DNA from: Cryptomeria japonica
Taxonomy: Eukaryota > Streptophyta > Pinopsida > Cupressales > Cupressaceae
Direction of reading: 5' to 3'
Length of the DNA: 64,000 nucleotides
Assembly (NCBI RefSeq): GCF_030272615.1
Contig: NC_081408.1
Coordinates: forward strand, 764,478,173 to 764,542,172
Shown here: piece by piece, positions 46,715 through 57,789 of the stretch
How the letters are laid out: each line of letters opens with the position of its first letter
Position numbering within the stretch: position 1 is the stretch's first letter
The notes under the pieces: model-generated
Database searches by the model: none
Seen by the model: only the letters and a program-made list of their open reading frames with translations
What the model was told of the DNA's origin: nothing
Program-made: the position numbers and the translations under genes

Positions 46715-47868
46715 CATTATCGAAACCCTATACTGACGTAGTCTTGATGGTACTCTCCTTTGATGTTTGGAACAAGATGAGGCAAAAAAGGCCTTGGAAG
46801 AGGTACATGAAGGAATTTGTGGGACTCACTCAAGCAGTCCTCCACTAGCCAAGAAAATCATGTGGGCAGGATACTATTGGCCATCCATTGAAAAAGACTC
46901 CTACTATTTTTTTAGAAAATGCAAGAAATGCCAAGTTCACGGAGACCTGGTACATGCACCAACATAGGAATTACAACCTATCACAACACCATGGAATTTT
47001 TGTCAGTGGGGCCTTGACCTTGTGGTTAAGATCCATCCATCTTCATCTAATGATCATAAATTCATCATTACCACTACCGAATATTTCACAAAGTGGATCG
47101 AAGCTGTTCCACTTACCCACGTCACTGGTAAGAAGATCACCACATTCATCCTTAATTACATCATTTCCCGGTATGGGGTACCCATGTCCATCATCATAGA
47201 TAATGGACTCCCATTCAAGAATCAAGACGTCCGTGAACTTTGTGAGAAATTTCACATCCAACACCGCTTTTCCACTCCCTATTACCTACAAGGAAATGGT
47301 CAGGCCGAGGCATCAAAAAAGAACATATTGTGAATCCTCAAAAAGGTAGTCAATGATGATGGCCGTGATTGGCACATATGTTTAAATCCAGCACTATGGG
47401 CATATCGAACCAACATTCAAACCCCTACAGGTGCAACTCCTTACTCATTGGTCTATGGAGCAGAAGCTATCTTACCTATTGAGGTTGAGATACCATCTCT
47501 ATGGGTTTCCTTGCATAATCTCATAGATGATGAAGCATACAGAGTATCATGTCTCCAAGATTTAGAGCTGCTTGATGAAAGGTGAGAAGCTCCATACAAC
47601 CATCTCAAGGCATATCAACAACACATGAACAAAAGCTACAATCATCACATTCGGCCTCACACATTTGAGGTAGGTGATCTTGTTCTACGAGAGAACCCTC
47701 AAAATCAACCAAACAGGGAACATTAGGGCAAGTTTGAGTCCAATTGGCTGGGACCCTATGTCATCACTACTATCTTTGGGTCTGGGGCATATCAGTTGGC
47801 AACCTCCAAAGGTGAACTACTAGTAGATCCTATCAACAACATGCACCTCAAACGATTTCATACATAAG
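46715..47868 (+). pseudogene. Integrase of F
   Basis: The zinc-binding N-terminus is 'EVHEGICGTH' followed by 'CKKCQVHGD' (HHCC). The catalytic core has 'WGLDLV' (Asp) near 47010, 'IIIDNGLPFKN' (Asp) near 47195 and 'GNGQAEASKKNIL' (Glu) near 47300. 'WAYRTNIQTPTGATPYSLVYG' and 'LPIEVEIPSL' follow, and the C-terminal domain has 'FEVGDLVLRE' and 'GPYVITTIFGSGAYQLA'. The frame ends at 47866-47868 after 'MHLKRFHT'. In-frame stops near 46965, 47332, 47585 and 47725 are all of types that one transition can create. Confidence 0.9.
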
Positions 47869-49358
47869 TTGTGTGGAGCATCAGGCTCCTTCCAATATCA
47901 GAAAATATCAAAAACATTCAGAAAAAGTCTTGAATAAAATACAAAAAAAAAATCAAGAAAATAGTAAAGAAAATCATTCATCCAAATGGTGAACAACCCC
48001 TCTGGTGGCACCTTGGGTAAGTACGGTGATGAAAACCTAGCAAACAGGTGCTACTCATAAAAGGCTATGCTTCCATTATTTTTCCAACTTGTTACAATCA
48101 CATCCATTATATCCATTGCATCCATCCAGCCATCATGTATACCATGACTTGTTATTGATATGCAATCAGGGATAGTACTTCATGTGTCTGTATCACACTT
48201 TCATAAGCACCACTTAAATGGGGGAAAAATATTCTTGAAAAGCTGCTGATGGGAGTGGATTATCCATTACTTGTGATTCATTAAGTTATTCATTCGACAA
48301 TGTCTTAGAAAACACCAAAAATATTCATAAAAAATATGAGAAAATACCAAAAACATTCACAACATTTCAAAAATCCAAAAACATAGCAAAAACATAAAAA
48401 ACAATCAAAAACATTGTAAACATATATTATTCCCTTGTACATACGCATCACAAATGATGTAAAACACAACATTTTTTGCGCTACTCAACCAATGATCACC
48501 TATCCCATCAACCAACAAATCAACACATCTACACACAAACGTCTTCACAAGGATGCATCCTTCCTTTCAAACAAGACATGGTACAGTTTCTTTGACAATA
48601 AATTTGATTGGCTGATAGGTACTTGGTCATTTGTTATTTATTTCTTTATATTAGGTTGCTACGCTACTCCAGGATATCCATGAGTGATTAGAGTAGCCGA
48701 GATGGTTCCTAAGTATTGTCTTGTTTATATTTCTACGATTTGTTCCAATGAAGTTCCGAGGCATGTACTAATGGTGTCTACGTGGGAAGTTCAATAAGCT
48801 ATGTGATCTTATTCAAAATACACTCATGGCTTGCTGACTACAACATATACCTCGACCATTTGAGCATGAACCAGAATGGAGGGTCCAAATTCTTTATCTA
48901 TACTACTTGCTTATAGGTACAATGCTCCAAAATTGATTCCTAATACCTCGTCCAAGATTGATACTACCATGTTCAACGATGAAAAATAAAACACTATGGA
49001 TCGTCATTCCATCTCATTTGTATAAATTGCATTCTGTTGCATTTCATCCATCCATAAATTCATATAGCTGCATATCATTCATAGATAGTAATGAAAATGA
49101 ATACTCTATTTTCCTCTTCTTCCATAGGAATGAGTCATAGGTCCTCCATTTCTTCTATCTAACATTGAATCCCCCCCACCCTCTCCCTCTCGATAATCAA
49201 CATCACATACCCTACATCATATCCCATCCACCCAATCAAACAAGTTACCCTATTTGCACAGGTACATCGACTCACACACACCTAGACTATCAACAGATAC
49301 TTTGATCAAGTATCTTCAGGTCTCAATAGGTAATCAATTACGGCTATCAACAGATACT
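47869..49358 (+). other. Non-coding 3' region of F
   Basis: A-rich after the integrase stop (AAAATC/AAACA strings at 47930-48430), then featureless. The 15-mer CTATCAACAGATACT occurs at about 49288 and again at 49345, the second abutting the truncated 3' LTR. No clear purine tract is left. Confidence 0.6.
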
Positions 49359-50800
49359 ATTTATTTGATTATTTATCCACTAGCCAACAATTAATTAAAT
49401 TAATATTTAATTAATTCATCCTTACACTCTTCTGCTATTAATTAAATAAATTATCCAATTTATTTAAATTAATTCATTAAACCACACCTCTAAATCAATT
49501 AAATAAATTAAATCATATTTATTTAATTTAACCCCTTTCCTCCTTTAAATAAATAAATTAAACATTTATTTAAATCCCTAAACTACCCCTCACTTGCATT
49601 CTCCTACAAATGAAAGTTGCAACCACAATTGAAATAAATTAATTTTATTTTAATTTAAATCCTATTTTTCCTCACCCACCAAACCCACTTGCAAATCCTA
49701 AATCCCCTTCTAGACTCTTCTAACCACTTTCTAAATTCTTCTAGCTACTCCTAATTAACCTAATCCCATCCCCTAATTATTGTCACATTTCTAAGCAACT
49801 TGAAGTCATCACTTCTCAAAGCCTCCAAAGTCTTTGAAAAGCATTTAATGCTTTATGTGTTCAACAAGCTAACCTCTAAAGTCTTTCAAACCATTAATGG
49901 CTCTTACATGACCATTAATGGCTCTTACATAACCATTTATGGTTAACTCAACTCACCCACATGGTTAGAGACTTTCCCTCTAACTCAACCTCCATGTAAC
50001 CCAAGTGTCTCCTCAAGCATTTATTGCTTTGACTATGGTTATCCTCACTAACTCTTGCACAAGAGTTTATCCATTGGATAAAGGCATTATTCCTTGAATA
50101 ATTAATTTATTCATTCAACTCAACATTAATCTTACCTCCCAACTTAACCCTCAGGTCATGTCAAGCATTTAATGCTTCTTCCCTCTCCCCTCAACCCATC
50201 TCATGTTGAAATTTGTCATCTTGAGATTGGATTGAAAGCCCTCACATGGATAATAAACCCTTCAATCCTGACCCTTGTTAAGATTACTCAATCTCAACCA
50301 TCCATTTCTCCATTTTTCCTATAAATAGAGCCCATTCCTTCATAATCCAGATCCTGAAATCTTGTGTGCATCTAAATTATAGTAAATTTAGGAGAGCATT
50401 TTAGTATAATCTACATTTGTATTTTTGGTTAAAATTAACAATAGCATTTGATTAACTCATCTTTTATTTAGTTGTTAGCTTGCATTTGCATACTTTCACA
50501 ATCATATCAAAATCTTCAATCTCCATAAGACTTCCATAGCAGTGCACAACTGAGAGCTACACTCATGTGGAACTTGGAGAGGAGAGTAACAAGGGAGGAG
50601 CAACTATGAGCATCTTGGTTAGCATTTGGAGGAGTATAGTTTATCTATTCTATGCTTGTATGCTTTCTATTTCATGCTTAATATCTCTCTTGATATGTCT
50701 ATTTAGGATAATCTTTTGTTGCTAACACTAACGTTTGCTTGTTGTGTTCTTGTGTGTGTTGCCATCAAACAAATTTTCTAACCCTTTTTGCAGAGCATCA
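49359..50800 (+). repeat. 3' LTR of F, 5'-truncated
   Basis: Matches 34835-35270 plus 36715-37716. It lacks the first ~150 bp of the LTR. TATAAATAG is at 50320. The end GAGCATCA is followed by CTATG. Confidence 0.88.
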
Positions 50801-50805
50801 CTATG
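50801..50805. repeat. Target-site duplication of F, right copy
   Basis: CTATG, matching 34681-34685. Confidence 0.6.
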
Positions 50806-51786
50806 CAAATTTTGTATTTGTGTTTTCAAAGCTTGACACCCATTAGTAGAATGACCATGGTTTTGATGATATTTACAAAAAGAAGTTTGAGAATGTTTTT
50901 TATGTTTTCTTCTTCATTTAGGACAAAGAGGAGATATGAGTTTGGAATTTAGAAGATTGGTCAACACATGTTCTTGTTGTAACTAAAAATTAGAACGAGA
51001 AGGTGTGAATTTACAAGACAATGGAGAAGAAGATGTGGACAAAGGAAAGTGTGGTTTCTCATGACTTTGTCACTCACATTCAAACATTTTTCGATTGCAT
51101 GTATGTTCAAAAGAAGGTTCACTTTTAGGGGGAATTGGATTGAAGTTTGAAGAGGCCCAATCAATTTCAAGATTTGTTTGAAGAGAAAAATTGGGAATTT
51201 GAAATTTAGGCAGCTTAGACTTTCTAGAAAAGGTAGGAGCGAAATCTAAGGACCCCCAATCATTCTCTAAGAGTTCTTCTTTAGGAATTTCTTTGGTAGG
51301 AGATGAGGTATTTGAGAGAATTGAAGAGAGGATTGTAGGAACTAAGAAAGCATATGATGCTTCACTTATGCTCTCATCAATTACCTCATTAGTATATGTG
51401 TAAGGCACAACATTATAATCAGGAAGAATTTTTTGTTTCCTAGGAACATGAATGGAATTGATTTGATTTTTGTCAGGCTCTTTATTTTTTGGGGAGAGAG
51501 AATTATGATAAGAAATAATATCATCCTCTTTTTCTAAGGTATCTTTATGTTCAAGACACTCATTAGAAAAAGGACTATCATATGCAATTAATGCTTCATC
51601 TTTAGAGCGAAGATCATGAAAAGAAGGTATGGTATCACTAGGATAAGTAGCCATAATATCATCCCCTTGCACCAAATAATCCTTATGAGGGAGAGAATTT
51701 TTAGGAGAAGAAGGAACACAATTCTCTAAAGATTCATCTTTAAGAGGGAGATCTTTTATAGAAGTGTCCATATTCCCTTTTTGCAC
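50801..51786 (-). pseudogene. gag-like ORF of element E
   Basis: An uninterrupted frame from the ATG ending at 51786 to 51070 (238 codons; 'MQKGNMDTSIKDLPLKDESL'), acidic and Ser/Pro-rich. Beyond a stop the same direction continues to 'FCKYHQNHGHSTNGC' and 'LKTQIQNL' near 50870-50810, a Cys/His motif like the Gag knuckle of Tat elements (C-x2-H-x5-H-x4-C). F is inserted right after it. So this is the C-terminal part of a Gag, with the N-terminal capsid part lost or unrecognisable. It would serve particle formation in trans with another element. Confidence 0.65.
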
Positions 51787-52605
51787 CTATATGCCCTCAT
51801 TAATGAGATCAATTTTGGGAGAAGGTAAATCATAGCTATGAAGGAAAGGGAGAACTAAATTATCATCATATGCTTGAAAGGGAACACCATGAACACCTTT
51901 AATGTAACTCAAAATTGAATTGGCAAAATAAGATAGGAACTCCATATGCACTTATGATCAAACAAGAAACTCATATGTCATTTAACCATAATAATGTTCA
52001 CCCCATACATGCATAAAAAAATGAATAAAGGAGGGAAAATAGAATTTGAATTGCAGATTTGAAATTTGAATTTATGTTCGACCTTAGAGGGTGTAAAATT
52101 GATAAAGTATGCCAATTTTATGGATCTGAGTAGAAAAATACAATCAATTCCGTCTCTCTGAATTTTGGGAAAAAAGACGAGGACCGTGGCGAAAGTGTAC
52201 ACGGTCTGACCAATTTTTTTTTGAAATTTTCAAGGATGATAGGTATTATGATATTATTGTGGAATCCAAAAACACAACTGATTTGGAGATGTCTAAATTG
52301 GTCAGATTTGCAATCAAAGATCAAAAATAGAAAGATCTTAAAAATTAGGGTTTTATGATTTAACCACTGAATTTTTAGAATAAAGAGACAAATTTGAATT
52401 GCAATTTTGAAATAGAAATCATATATAAAACAAGCAATTAAAATGTTGCACTTCACAAGCTTAATGTCCTCAAAATGAAAAATTAGGGTTTTTTATGCAA
52501 TTAACCTCTAAAATTTGCAAATAGATCAAACTTGAAAATGAAAATTTAAAATTCAAATTGCAAATATCTAGATCTAATAATGAGAAATCAGAATTAAGAT
52601 GTAGG
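51787..52605 (-). other. Leader of element E
   Basis: AT-rich and mostly non-coding on the minus strand between PBS and gag-like ORF. No repeated AGCGC array like those of B and F is present. Confidence 0.5.
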
Positions 52606-52623
52606 ACGTCGGGCTCACCAAAA
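52606..52623 (-). other. Primer-binding site of element E
   Basis: On the minus strand, TTTTGGTGAGCCCGACGT follows the 5' LTR, close to the site of F. Confidence 0.65.
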
Positions 52624-53842
52624 TCTAAAGTAGAAAATTGGATCCTAGTGACTCCCCACCTTAGAGAGAGAAAGGAAGCCACTAAGATGATTTTCTCTTG
52701 GGAGAACTTTACATTCAAAAGAGGGGTTGAATCCACTAGATCCAAATCCAAGGGAAGCAAGGATGTGAATTCCAAGTGGATTGCAAGAGTTAAAGTGTGA
52801 TTTGCCCTCTTTTGTAAATTAGAAAGTTGACTTGTTGACTATGTGGAAAAGAGAGAGAAAATGAGTGAAATGAAGAGATACTAGTTCAGGATTGCATAGT
52901 AACTTCGGATCTGAGCTAATTAGACTGATACGGATTTGCCCTACAAATTTGGAGAAAAGTCATCAGGACCATGTCGGGAATGTACATGGTCCTCCAAAAA
53001 ATCACCGAAATGAAAAGGGTTCTTCCGTCTCTGTAAATGAAGCCCAAACCTTCAATTACAGCTACGCACCTGCAACCTAAACACAAAAAAGAGAGGAAAA
53101 GGCATTGTGGATAGGGGTTTGCCTCAGTCAAACCCTGTTTGAGGAATCAACCTTGAAAGAAAGTAATTGAAAATGCTTGAATGTAAACAATGGAAATGTA
53201 TACCTTGTAGATCTGCAACTTGTTGATGATGATTGCTTTGCTTCTTGAATGTAATCACAAGCGTTTCATGGAATGACATGTAACATGAGAAAACCTTAAC
53301 ACACACACACATGCTTGCAAATGAATGTTGTAATGTTGCCCCAATGGATGAATGAAGAAGACTTGAATGCTTGATGATGTATATCTTTGCCTATGCTTGC
53401 TTATGATCCACTTTGCTTGAATTTTGCCTCCCACTCCTTATGCAAATGAGACAACCAACTCCCTTTTATACATGCCTCTTGAAGATTAATTCATCTCATA
53501 AAAGGTTGACATCAGGGAGATTTAGGATCCCAAAGTGAAAATGGGGCCAAGGGGACCAATCTTGGGGCCACCCTAAGAGGGTAGGATAGGGGTACCATGC
53601 CCTTGTTCAAGGGGGACAAGGGTGCCATGCCCTTTTCCTAGGGGGGACAGGGGCGCCACGCCCCTGTCCTATTCTATCTTGGGGCCCGAACAGGGTCATG
53701 AGGCTATCTCAGGGCTTAAACAGGAAGGGGTCAAGGGTGAAAATGCAGAAATAGGTCTTGGTTGGGGAAGAAGATGCCGTCACTGAGGTGAGGACCTAAA
53801 ATGTGGTTAAAATTGCAGGAGGCACAATTTTATGACACTACA
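52624..53842 (-). repeat. 5' LTR of element E (right copy)
   Basis: On the minus strand TGTAGTGTCATAAAATT...CTTTAGA; the final CA reads GA. Tandem hairpins are at 53584-53608, 53614-53638 and 53645-53669; the last is perfect (GGACAGGGGCG, 3-nt loop, complement). A minus-strand TATAAAAGG is at 53462-53470. Confidence 0.9.
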
Positions 53843-53847
53843 GTCAT
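53843..53847. repeat. Target-site duplication of E, right copy (diverged)
   Basis: GTCAT, two transitions from ATTAT at 31369-31373. Confidence 0.55.
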
Positions 53848-54825
53848 ATGATTATTGTGGTGGTGTATGTGGATGCCATCATTTTTGGAGGCAATAAGGA
53901 TACTCTTTGCAAAGATTTTGTTGATCAGATGCAGTCAAAGTTTGAGATGTCAATGATTGGAGAATTGACATGTACTTCCTTGATTTTTTAGATATCATAG
54001 CTAGATAAGGGAATCTTCATCTCACAAACCAAGTATGCAAAGGACATGCTAAATAAATTTCAAATAGAGGACTACAAACCCGTGAGTACCCCCATGGTGA
54101 CCAGATGCAAACTAAGAAATAGTTATGAGTCATCGACAGTGGATCAGACCTTGTATAGATCCATGATTAGTATTTTCTTGTATCAAACTACCTCTAGACC
54201 AGAGGTAGTGCAAGCAATGTGTATGGTAGCAAAATTTCAAGCTGCACCCAAACAATCACATATGAATTCCATCAAAAGTATCTTTAGGTACCTACAAGGG
54301 ACACTCAACTATGGACCATGGTACCCTAAGACAAGAAATTTTACCTTGGAAGCATATACAGATGCTGATTGGGCAGGTTGCATTGATGATCAGAAGAGCA
54401 CAAGTGGTGGTGCATTATTCCTAGGTGACCGGTTGGTCTCATGGCATAGCAAGAAGCAAGATTCAATCTCTTTATCAACTGCTAAAGAAGAATACATTGC
54501 TACTGCCACATGCTGCTCTCAAGTTCTTTGGATGAAGCAAACCCTCAAAGACATATAGGTGGACATTTCTGATCCTATTTTCATCTGATGTGATAAATCA
54601 AGTGCCATCAACATATCAAAGAGCCTGGTGATGCATTCAAGGACAAAGCATATAGCCATCAAATATCATTTTCTCAGAGAGAAGGTTGAAGAGAAATAAG
54701 TAAAGATAGAATATGTTCCTTCAGGTAAGCAAGTGGCTGGCATCTTCACCAAAGCTTTACCGGTAAGCACATTTGAGTATCTGAGATAGAAGTTAGGAGT
54801 TGCGTCACCTGCATCATGCATCTAA
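53848..54825 (+). pseudogene. Reverse transcriptase C-terminal half and RNase H of Copia C
   Basis: Begins with the catalytic strand 'VVVYVDAIIFGG', where Y-V-D-D is usual, so the second catalytic Asp is Ala. Then 'QTKYAKDMLNKF', 'PVSTPMVTRCKL', 'TSRPEVVQAM', RNase H 'EAYTDADWAGCIDDQKSTSGG' and 'LSTAKEEYIA', and the usual end 'FTKALPVSTFEYLR.KLGV' at about 54800. Stops are near 53989, 54556, 54586, 54698 and 54787. It is the continuation of 30780-31373 beyond element E. Confidence 0.9.
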
Positions 54826-55310
54826 TAATGTACATAGATCTATGGTTCATGGGGAGTTTATATTTGTATTTGTGTCTCTTGGAACATATGCTGGACACGG
54901 GGGGAGATCAAGTGATTATGCTGCAATACTAGTATGCTTGAGCCTTTGGGTAGTGCTCAATGGTCCCCATTTGCAAGTTCTTTCAATGTCTATTCAATAT
55001 GTACTTTAATGAAAATCACAATCGGACTACCAGGTGAAAGGAACACTAGACAGGTGTACCGAAAGAACAAACTGCAAAAGAAGAGAAATGTTCTCACTCC
55101 ACCGATTGTGAGTAGAAAGAGGGAAAATGTACAAATTGGTCTCAGACTTCATATAAGTAGGAATACCCAAGAGAATTTCATGTTAAGGGAATTTATTTTC
55201 TCAATTGGTAGAACTCATAGTACAATCACACTTGATTCTTATGAACCTTTGGTGTCAGTTGGTGTCTCAGTCCTCCATCTTATATGCTACTGGTTGAGAG
55301 GATAATGGTC
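54826..55310 (+). other. Non-coding 3' region of Copia C
   Basis: Lies between the pol stop and the purine tracts. The open frame at 54934-55305 has no recognisable domain and is probably chance. Confidence 0.5.
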
Positions 55311-55452
55311 AAAGGGGGAGAATACAGTGTATAACTGGTAGAGAACATATCAGATGAAAAGAAACCCTGACCCTTTTTCATTATTGTCAAAGGGGGAGAA
55401 TAATCCGGTTGAAGGGGCAAAGTGTGTTGACATCAATGCCAAAGGGGGAGAT
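55311..55452 (+). promoter_or_regulatory. Repeated polypurine tracts of Copia C
   Basis: AAAGGGGGAG at 55311-55320, about 55389-55398 and 55441-55450; the last is two bases from the 3' LTR start. Confidence 0.8.
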
Positions 55453-57192
55453 TGTTGGCATTGTATTGTCATTGATGTCAATCGACATGCAAGAAGGAGT
55501 ATGCAAGTAGACATATAAGGTGTGTTACCGGTAAACATGAGATGAAGTATCTACCAGCAAACATGACCACCGATAAGCAAGTAAAAGACAACATAGAAGT
55601 ATGTGATCACTGGTATGCCAAGAGTGTAATCTATTGGTAGGCATGATTATCAGGATGTACATTGATGACATGTTTTACTCAAGGATAATACCGGTATGAA
55701 GGTATATGTAATACTACTGGTAAATAGACTTAGTGGATGGATCAGTGTGTTTGATGACAAATCAAACTGATCCATCGACAAAACAGAGGAAACCAAACAT
55801 GTAGGATGACTGGTAAGGTGACATGTACATGCAAGGTAAGTGAACCAGTGGTCAAGCATCAGTAGTGCATATGGGTTGGTGATCTTGTTTGAACCGACAT
55901 AGTGAACTTAGCTGAGCTGGATGTTGACAAAGGATGCCATGTAGGAGCCAAGTAGCTAATGTATAGTTGTCAGTGTCTTAAATGAGGTAGGTGTCGACAA
56001 GATAGAAACATGTCAACATTGAATGGATATCACGGGTTGAAAATTAGTAGGTTGACATTTGTGATGCAGTGGTCGATGAGAATGCCCAGTTATAGATTAG
56101 ATTTGGAGTAGAAAATAGTAAGATTATTAAATGTGACTAATAGAGAGCATGGCTGACAAACATTAAGTGCATGGCCGACAAATGGGTTTCAGGTTGCTTA
56201 AGACAATAAACATGTTTTTAGAAGAATAACATATTGTTGCACTGTCTGATCTGATGTAGGGGAGTGAATCATGAGATGAGATCAAAATCCATCTTATCTA
56301 ATATGCCTTGAAGTCGATGGAGAAAACCATATATGTGCCAATGTTTGAATGTGGCTTTTGCTAGTAAATTTCATAAATAAATATACAGATTGAAGATCAA
56401 TATGATTGATGCTACATGAAAGACTGATGCCAGAAAAGAGAGAGTGATAAGAACAAATATCAAAAGTGGTCAAGTTTTGAAGAAAAAATTGACAAAAGGG
56501 GTTGAACCGTTAAAAGGGTTTAACAAAGGTTTAACCAGTGAAGCATATACAACTGGTAAGATGGAAAAGTGTATAGCAGTTGTGTGAACCAACAAAGGAA
56601 GATACTGCAAAATAGTAGTAGAGAGCGAAGAAGAGAAGGGTGAATACCAGAGGAGATCAGGAAAGATAGAAGCAAGGCACAAGAGAGATCAGGTAGAGAA
56701 GGCAAAGAACCAACAAAGAACAAAAGGAGAGGTGAACCGATACAGAAGAAGCAGAGCTGGTAAAGAGAATTGATTGCAAGAGTTACAAAATCCATTTGTA
56801 ACAAGACTACAACTATTGTATTGATTTGATTCATTATATTTCACTGAGTTGGAGCTCAATGCAGGGGTTGGTTCCCATAAACATTTAGGGCTTGGTGCTC
56901 CTTGGGTTTGTGTGCTAAACTTTGTAATCATTTTTACTTGTGAGGCTAGATTGGAGTAGTAAACTCCAACAACATTTCTCATTGAGGTTTTTCCCATATT
57001 GGGTTTTCCTTGTACATCTAGTGTTATGTGATTGTATGCCTTTGTGTGTGTTTTTAATTACTTCTCTTTGCACACTGGTATACCCTTTTTAGTAGTTAGG
57101 TTGTTATCTGATATTCTAAACTTAGATTAAAAGGTTAAGATTCTTAGGAACCACTGATTCACCCCCCTCTCAGTGGTATATTGTGTTCAATA
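55453..57192 (+). repeat. 3' LTR of Copia C
   Basis: TGTTGGCATTG...TTCAATA, 1,740 bp; the terminal CA has become TA. The C-rich box is at 57156-57173. Confidence 0.92.
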
Positions 57193-57197
57193 GTACC
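57193..57197. repeat. Target-site duplication of C, right copy
   Basis: GTACC, matching 25273-25277. Confidence 0.9.
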
Positions 57198-57593
57198 TTT
57201 TCTTAATCATTTTGGGTTGATCGAAAACCTTATCCTTTTACCCTATTTTGCTTAGGAACGTAAGGCTACCCTAAGTAGAAGAAGGTTTTATAAATTGAAA
57301 AGGTCTAAATTTTACGTAGCTTGGTTGTCAGCTTGCTTGTGGTCGACATCATCAATTCACATCTAAGTCCTAATCTAGGGGTTAAGGTGACATTCTAATC
57401 CAAATCAATTATGCCCTAATCCAAGGACCAATCCAATCCAATCAAATCCAATAGAATCCAATTTAATCCAATCCAATCAAATCAGGTCCAATCCAATCCA
57501 ATTAAATCAAAATGAATCCAATCAATGCTCAATCCAATCCGAATTTGCTAAGTCCTAGTCCTCATCTTCATCCAACATCACCACCTTTATAAC
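57198..57593 (+). other. Leader of Gypsy B, right part, with AATCC repeats
   Basis: Continues B after Copia C. 57420-57540 is a degenerate pentanucleotide array of CCAATCCAAT type. It ends at the ATG of the B gag. Confidence 0.65.
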
Positions 57594-57789
57594 ATGACTA
57601 CCCAAAGTTCACATCCAAACTTCAAGGTTTGGTATGAGAAGATGCTCATGGAAGTTCACAAACCACCCCATCCCACTTACCAAGTCAATCCCATAACCCC
57701 CAATCCATCTACCATATCTTCATCCATTCTATCTCACCAAATTATATTAAAATCCAATAATCTATCTTATTTTTGGACAATTCAGATAA
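57594..57789 (+). pseudogene. gag of Gypsy B, N-terminal piece
   Basis: The ATG at 57594 opens 'MTTQSSHPNFKVWYEKMLME', followed by Pro/Ser/Ile-rich text to the insertion near 57789. I do not recognise a specific domain; the assignment rests on position (after the leader of an LTR element) and the Pro/Ser-rich composition. It continues at 58989 after an inserted LTR, with a one-base phase difference. Confidence 0.5.

Larger units (their letters stand above)
34686..50800 (+). mobile_element. Ty3/Gypsy element F, Tat lineage, degenerate
   Basis: A 5' LTR (34686-37716, interrupted by a solo LTR), a PBS, a 2.8-kb leader, gag, protease, G-patch, RT, RNase H, a second archaeal-type RNase H, integrase and a 5'-truncated 3' LTR (49359-50800). 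Dual RNase H and a long leader are Tat/Ogre hallmarks. CTATG flanks both ends. The reading frame is broken by many stops and at least three frame changes. Without the solo LTR it is about 14.7 kb, typical for this lineage. Confidence 0.9.
31374..53842 (-). mobile_element. Gypsy-type element E, minus strand, gag-only (non-autonomous)
   Basis: LTRs of 1,220 bp (31374-32593) and 1,219 bp (52624-53842). Orientation is minus: the minus-strand LTR starts TGTAGTGTCATAAAATT; a PBS (TTTTGGTGAGCCCGACGT) follows the right LTR; a purine tract (AAAGTGGGGGCTAAA) precedes the left LTR; and TATAAAAGG reads on the minus strand in both LTRs. The interior has one gag-like ORF with a zinc motif (51786-50801) and a long non-coding, repeat-bearing region (34680-32594). 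No pol is seen. Element F is inserted in its gag. E without F is about 6.4 kb. It would need enzymes from another Gypsy element. Confidence 0.85.
25278..57192 (+). mobile_element. Copia element C with a 22.5-kb insertion in its RT
   Basis: LTRs of 1,757 and 1,740 bp, a PBS, a long gag, protease, integrase and RT up to 31373, then element E (31374-53842), then the rest of RT and RNase H. The 5-bp duplication GTACC flanks the whole. Without E the element would be about 9.4 kb, normal for a Sirevirus-type Copia. Repeated AAAGGGGGAG tracts precede the 3' LTR. Stops, frame changes and a changed RT active site show it is dead. Confidence 0.93.

Noticed and set aside
31374-53842. Plus-strand orientation for element E
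   Set aside because: PBS, purine tract, TATA box and gag-like ORF all read on the minus strand.
54934-55305. 123-codon open frame after the pol of C
   Set aside because: Lies in the 3' non-coding region before the purine tracts and shows no family motif.
25273-57197. Two separate Copia elements instead of one split element
   Set aside because: The same GTACC duplication, matching LTRs and complementary RT halves fit one element with an insertion.
57420-57540. AATCC repeats as telomere-like or CRISPR repeats
   Set aside because: Degenerate pentamers without spacers, in the leader of B; plant telomere repeats are TTTAGGG.
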